Shown: positions 26,301-34,217 of the stretch, one piece after another
How the letters are laid out: each line of letters begins with the position of its first letter
How positions within the stretch are numbered: the first letter of the stretch is position 1
Assembly (NCBI GenBank): GCA_035771165.1
Contig: JAWNZC010000286.1
Location: 517,001-581,000, forward strand
Reading direction: 5' to 3'
DNA: 64,000 nucleotides
DNA from: Paragorgia papillata
Taxonomy: Eukaryota > Cnidaria > Anthozoa > Scleralcyonacea > Coralliidae
Program-made: the position numbers and the translations under genes
The notes under the pieces: model-generated
Told to the model about the DNA's origin: nothing
Seen by the model: the letters and a program-made list of their open reading frames with translations, nothing else
The model's database searches: none

Positions 26301-29300
26301 TCTATCAAACATTTTGAAGAAAAGGCTGATTGTCTTGTTAAACAATTTGGAAAATATAAAGTCCTCAATAAATTTCACGTAAGCAAAGTTTGGACAGCAT
26401 TATCTTTTTAATTTATAATTTGTTGAATTTTTTTATTGTTTTTGAAATAAAAACAATAAAAAAATCCTATAAAAAATGTTATAAGTAACACCATGGCAAT
26501 AGAGAATCGGATATTTGTGATTAAGGCCGCGTCTACTCGGAAACGTTTCCGAGTGTTTTTGTATATTGTTTTAAGTAATGAGCAAATTGTTCTCGTTTCC
26601 CTTGAGAACAGTAAACAATACAAAAACGCAGAAAAAAACGTTACCGTGTGGACGAGGCGCAAATTTTCCGAAAGCCAAGAGAGGCTGTGTGAAAATCTCG
26701 AGGGCCGCTGGACCGAGGGACCTTTACACAGCCTCCTGTGGTTTGAGGGGAAATTTAATCAATATCCAATATTAGTTCGTAATACTATGATTAGCAATTA
26801 ACGTAATATAATTAGAATTGTTTGGAATTCTTTTGGGAATTAGAAAGTGTAAATATAACTGAAACTGAAGAGATTTATTTAACTGTGATGTTGATTTTGT
26901 AAAGGACATGGGTTTAGGCCTGCGCTAAACGTCGCACAATAGACGAATTTAATTCAGACGAATTTAATTGTTTGAATTTTATTCGACGAATCTGCGACAT
27001 ATAACTCGATTAAATTAGACCAACGAATTAAATTCGTCTCGGCAATTAAACTCGTATGAGTCAAGACGGATAATGCGACGATAATACGTGTTCGAGTTAC
27101 ACGACGAATTAGTGACAATTCGACGCCATGTATTTAAAGCCTAGTTTCCATATAATCGCCGGCGATCGCTGTCGATCGCCAGCGATCCACAGCGATTCTC
27201 AACGATCGACGACGATCTTATCAGGAAACACTTTCCAGCGATCCGGCGATTGTTAACGATCGTGATCGCTCACGATCGCTCATGTTCTATCCCAGGCGCG
27301 ATCGTGAGCGATTGCGAGCGATCATCAGCGATCATTTGGAAACACAATCGCGCGATCGAATAGTAGTCAACAATGCACTGCTTTTGTCCTTGCCATTGCA
27401 ACGCGTCTATTTTCTCATTCAGTTGAGCACGAGGTTTGAACATGGCGGATACCGAAATATTTATGGAAGAAATTCACAAATATGAATGCTTATATAATAA
27501 ATATTGCAAAGATTACAAAGACAAATATATGAAGATGAATGCCTGGAAAGCAATCGGCGAAAAATTTGGACTGGATCCTCATTCGGCCGAAACTAAATCT
27601 AAGAATACAAGGACTGCTTATGGACGGTGGTTGAAGAAGCGAAAGAATCCTCCGTCTGGTTCAGGTCGAGATGCCGTTCAAATGCCGGTAGAATTCATAA
27701 ATTTAGACGGCTGCAAACCCATATTGATCATCGGCGGACAGCAACAAAGTCGTTTTCAGGCTCCACGAGTCCAAGTAAAAACAATTAAATTCGACTGAAA
27801 TTCGACGTTTAACTCGACGTCGCGTTTAGGTCGCATTAGGTGCGACGTTTTGCGTAGTAAAATTGAATGATCGTTTGATGTTTGCTCATGCATCTTGATG
27901 AGGGAAAAAGAAATAGAAATTTTCCGTCAAACTAATTAATCAGCCTGTGTTCAGATTTATTCCTAGAAAGCATTGATTTATATTATGTGTTTTCGAAAAT
28001 CTAACGATTGTGAAATGTTTTATTTTCGTTAAATACAGGTTGATGGAAAAGAAACCCTAGGTGAAAACATGGCAGATGGTGGTGGGATTAAAATGGCATA
28101 CCGTGTAAGTGTAATGCTATCGAACAGTAACATGGGCCAGTGATTTATTTTCTTTTATGTAATATTTCTCAAACTCAGTGGCGAGGCCACGGGAGAAAAT
28201 AGGAGGGGTGCAGACCCCCTTCCTCCCCCCACTTTTCTTCAAAACCAATTTTGCAATTCTATACTAAATTCGATGTAAAACTGTTGGGAAGGGGAGGGGG
28301 AAGCAAATATCCTAAGAACTTCAGTCACCAGAAAAGCACGAAATTTTGCCCATTTCAGCTACAAATGAGTTTCTCCCACCATACCCCACTTCATACACAT
28401 AGTCTTATTTTTGCCGATGGTATATATTGGTATCGAATTAACAAAAAAACTACAGAGACCGCAAAATAGAGTTGCTTGTATCATAAATGTACGGGAATTC
28501 CGTATACAACCAGCTCTAATTTTGTCTTAGATACTTGAAAGTGGTCTTCATTAAAAAACCGACGACTTTATTAAAAAGCAATATTATTGTTTAAAATAGC
28601 ATGGATTGGCACCTGGATATATTAAAGAGATTTTTCAATCCAATCCTGGTTCAAAAATATATTTGAGAATGTCGAAAAAAGATTTCGATCTTCCTCAAAA
28701 CAAAGCTAACTATAACAAAAACAGCTTATATACAAGGCCGGCTGAACTCTGGAGTTCTCTTCCTGCAAGACCCAGTCTAGATAGATCTGCATCAGCTACT
28801 TAGTATGAATGTTAATTTAATATTTATGTATACAATTTAATATATTTATGTATATAACTTAACAAATATAATTGTTAATATAGTTTAATTTTAATGACCA
28901 TACACAGCTTACAGGTAGAATAGTACTGTACTTTTGATGTATTAGTATAACTGATGTAACTACCGTGTTTAAATAAAGTTATCATATCCATCCATCCATC
29001 CACCCATCCATTCACCCATCCACCCATCCATTCACCCACCCACCCATCCATGTATTCATTCACGCATCCATTCATTTATCTATTTCTTTATTTTCAGGCT
29101 TATGAAGACTGGATCAAAGAGCATGGGGAAGAAGAGGTGTTACCGGGTCTTGGCAAGACCAGTCAACAACTGTTCTTTATTGGTTACGCTCAAGTAAGCC
29201 ATCTAGTTATATTTATTTTCCATATAATCGCTACGATCGCCACGATCGCCGCGATCGCTCAAAAATTAACTCGGCTATCGCAACGATCAACAATCGTGTC

Positions 29301-32216
29301 GCTGTTTCCATATGATCGCTAAGGCGGCCATGGTTGATCGCGGCCATTGTTTTAATGGTCCGCTGGGATGCATACTGATCGCCAAGATCGCTGAGGTTGC
29401 AAAATCACCGTTTCCATATAAAACGCAACGATCGCCACGATCGCTGAGATAGAACATTTCTATCTCGGTGATCGTGGCGATCGCGATCGCAGCGATCGTT
29501 GCGTCAGTGGTTTTCATATGATCGCTGCAATCGCCAAGTTCATTTTTCAGCGATCGTGCGATTATATGGAACCAGGCTTAAGAGATGTTTCGAAAGGAAA
29601 CGAGCCAGCTCACGAGACCTACGCATGGATGCATTATGGGGCTGTTTACATGAGCCGGGCTAGCCCGGTTAACTGGGCTCACGCGATTGATTAGAATCCC
29701 ACTGTGGTTTTGAAACTCGCATAAACTAAATGTACAAAGAAGAATTGGTTTAGTTTATATGTATAAACGAATCCTAACGTTGATTAAAATCTCCTTTTGC
29801 GGCAGAGGAAAGAATTTCGTGACACGAGTCAGCCCGGTTAGCTGGGCTAGCCCAGTTCATGTAAACAGCCCTTAATAAAATGCTTGATTGCAGTGGTACC
29901 AAAATTATGCCAAAACATTCGCATAAAATAAGGAGAATGAGCGCAATCAAGCATTTCTTCTACATGGAGAATCTTGTGGTCAGATTCTTATTAATTTCTC
30001 GACCAAATTCAACCAAAATTGAAATAGTTGCTCCTTGGTCTATGGTCAATTTCCCCACAAACTTTCATGAAAATCTGTGCAGTATTTTGTGAGATATCCT
30101 GGCGACAAACAAACAAACAAACAAACAAACAAACAAACAAACAAACAAACAAACAAACAAACAAACAAACAAACAAACAAACAAACAAACAAACAAACAA
30201 ACAAACAAACGAACGAACGAACGAAAGAACGAACGAACGAACGAGCGAACGAACGAACGAACGAACGAACAAACAAACAAACAAACAAACAAACAAACAA
30301 ACAAACAAACAAACAAACAAACAGGGGTGAAAACATAATCTCCTGGCCGAGGTAAAAATGGCAATCTATCAGAATTCTAAAGTTATTTTTTACTTCATAA
30401 TTATAGAAAGAATGCACAAAAACTACTAGTACAGCAGAGTTTTTATCTGTGACGCAGGATGTTCATGCCCCAACAAAATTTCGGTAAGTAAACTGTAGGG
30501 ATGCAACGCTTTTGCGTTTCATCCGAAAATAGACACAAAATCAGGTCTTGCAAAAAGAATTTGTACCAGCGGATGCGAAGAGCTTTATAGACCTTTCTGA
30601 AGTGCCTTTCTATGAAACGAAATGTTACTTGGAAATTTTCCTTAGGGTATTGTCTGATTACATCTGCAATGTTTGGTTTCGTGTAGTTAGACTAATCTAA
30701 AGAGATGACTAATTTTCTGTTTTTTTCCCAACATACAACGTGTGACGTAATTGCTCAAATTGCATAGCCAATACCTCAAGAATGGAATAAGATTTGAAAG
30801 GCATGTAAAAGTCATGACATTTGTTTCATAGGCACTTTAGATAATACGTGCAGAGTATGACGTCATTTTCAGCTTTTTGAATTCTATTGAAAATATACAA
30901 AAGCTAAGACAGCAAAGGAAATTGAAAAGGATGCAAAAGAAATTGACGTCATAGTGTGAAAATTATGTATTCTATAGACCTTGACGATTTAAAATCCTTT
31001 TATGTGCATATTAATTAGCCTCTCTCACCTCGTTTTAGAGTAAATATTCTTTTGAATTTCGCACATGAAAACGAGTTCAGAGGGCTAATCTATATGCACA
31101 TAAAAGAATATTAATTCGACGGCCATTTATGAATATTGTCTATATTTACTAAAAGGGTCTATAGGCAAACACCCATGCATCAATACATAGTTAGTAACAA
31201 TAGTTAGTAACAATATTTATTCAGGAAGTCCACTCACAAAAGTGATTTTCAGTGGAGCCCTGCATAGGTAAAACATATACATACATATTTATATATAACA
31301 GATATAGCAGAAACGGTACGGTATAACAGATACGGAAGAACAATATAAATGAAAAATTACAAAACTAAAAATTGAAGTTTTAAATGTTTCTTAAGTTTAA
31401 GTTTAAATAATGAAAAAAGTTCAATGTTCCGAAGTTCTTCTGGTAAAGTGTTCCAGTCTTGAGCACCGTGGTAGGTGAATGACTGTTTCCCCCAGTTCCT
31501 GTTGACTCGTTGTAAGTGTAATTTATGTTTGTTTCGGGTGTTGTAATTGTGGATATCAGCAGTGTGTTTGAAATTAAAATCAGAATCAACGTCATTGTTT
31601 AAACATTTATGCATGATAAGGCAACGGTGAAAGAGCCTGCGCACTGATAGCGGTTGCCAGTGTAAGGATCTCAGTGATTCGGTGGCTGACGAGAGTGGAT
31701 GGAGATCAAGAATAATTCTTGCAGCTTTGTTGTGAAGGACTTGAAGATGGTCCATGAGGACAGAATTGTTTTTATCACCCCAGACAGAATCAGCGTAGTC
31801 AAAGAGCGGCATAACAAGACTGTTTACTAAAGTAAGGCGGGATTCGAGAGATAGAAGGTGTTTAATTCTTCCGATGACGCCAAGGCGTTGGTAGAGTTTC
31901 TTAGAAATTATTTCAATATGATTTGACCAAGATAATGACTGACTCAACGTGACACCAAGATACTTAAAACATTCGACACGGTTTAATGGGCAGTTGTTGA
32001 TGAGTAAATTACATATATATGTAATATATCATACACGAGGAGGAGTGTTTCGTTAGGATATCCAAACACTGAGACGTTAGCATCTCAAACAAATCAGTAT
32101 TTTAAGAAAAAATCAAGGTAAAAGTTTGCTTAATTTATATAATTTCTTCCTCCAATATCCGAACCACAGACACGGTACTGATTTCCTTTGTGTTTTCCTC
32201 ATGAATTATTAATGAG

Positions 32217-32250
<34 letters not shown>

Positions 32251-34049
32251 CTTATTCAAAAATGGCCGCAGAAGGGCTAATTTAAATGTATATAAAATAA
32301 TTTTTATACGGCGGCCACTTTTTAATAAGGTCTATATATTCAAATAAAAGGCCTATAAAAATCATGCTTAATGATACTTTAAAGCCTTTAAATACTGAAA
32401 AATTATCTATTTTTCAAACTTGAGTTTCTCTTTAACCACGTTGGCTTGGCAAGTAGTAATGGGATCCTGGCTACTGGCTGGCCGGTCTTCTATGTAATTG
32501 CAACGTGCTTTAACACAGTGTTCAATATTACGGTGATGGGGCTCAGAAGAAACACAACACAAATAAAAAAGAACACACATAAGTAAAATATAACACATAG
32601 AAATAAAAATACTCCCACGGTTAATAAAAGCCGCAAATATTTAGAAAGACCGGTCACAAATGGAACTGTATATCTATCTCTAAATAAAAGAAACATATTT
32701 CCGGACAATATCTAGTCGAGCAAACTCGAAAGTGAAGAATACCCGATTCTAAATGCTCACTTATTTTTGAGAATTAGTGGTTTGCAATTAATTCCTGTTT
32801 CTAGACTCCTAGCCCTAATGTAATTCTAGAAAAACAATTGATAAAAACATAATAGATAAAAATACTTTATATGGGCAAATAAATAAAAAAACATCAACAA
32901 AAAAAACATGGCTGCCATGACGTTAAGTGCAAACCAAGAATAGTAGATATGAGCTTTTGAGTTTTCAGTGGCGTAGCCAGCCCCTGCCCCACTCGGGCCT
33001 AGGCCCAGTGGCCCACACGTCAACATGAGCGTTTCCAAAAACGTATATCTGGCTTGTTTGGCCAAAGCATACCTAAGTTTTAAATATACTGTAAATATTT
33101 TTTGTTTATACAGTATATTTAATATATATTATTATATGGTACAAGTTACTTCCTCTGAAACTCATTGGGTGAGACGCGTCACGTTCCGGTCGATTATTTT
33201 TCGTAATAGTTTTATCAGCCATTTTGGAAGTGAGATTTAGGATCCTAAAAGCGATAACAACAAGAACAACTGTAACATTGGCGATGAGTCTATGTTACGT
33301 TCGAGGTCACGCCATACCTGTGCGAGCTAATGTTAGGTATATTGTTTCAAAAAGCAATATAATAAACTTCTTATTAACGTCGACTGCTTGGTCATTACGG
33401 AAAAATATCAGACCGCTGTCTTTTATGTACGAACCTCGCTCCACGAGCTCGATCCGTACTTTCAAGGCCTTGGTCTGATATTTCTTGATCATATCATGCC
33501 GGTTTTGTACAACTTGCCTTGGCTGCCAGTTGAGCAAAGGATCATATATAAATTGTTGTAATTGACATGCAAAGCACTGAATATATAAATTGTTGTAAAG
33601 CATATATAAATTGTTGTAATTGACATACAAAGCACTGAATGGTCTAGCTCCTAAGTATATATATGATCTTATAAAAAATTATGTACCAACACGTACTCTC
33701 CGGTCTGCACAAAGTAAGCTACTAGTTGTACCATCATATAATTTACAAACTTATAGTTTCAGGGCTTTTTATCATGCAGCACCTTTACTGTGGAATGCTC
33801 TACCACAGGAAGTCAAATTTGCTCATTCTGTGTCCAGTTTTAAAAGTCAGATTACGACCCACATTTTAGGAAAGCGTTTGAACATGAGAACTGAGACATT
33901 ACTTGAGACTATTGTTTATGTTATTATTTAGCAGTAGTTAGGAACTGTTCCTATCTACATGTAGAAGTTAGTTTATAAAATTAGACATGTTGTAATTAAT
34001 TAATTAATAAAATTCTTTGGTATAATAATAATAATAATAATAATAATAT

Positions 34050-34084
<35 letters not shown>

Positions 34085-34162
34085 TATAAGCGCTATTTCG
34101 AAAAAGAAATTCCCCAATAGCGCTTTACAATTTACAAAATTAGCAATTTACAATATAATTAA

Positions 34163-34217
<55 letters not shown>

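Noticed and set aside
30009..30417. Repetitive Lys-Gln-Thr-Asn and Cys-Leu-Phe-Val proteins
   Set aside because: They are translations of the (AAAC)n repeat.
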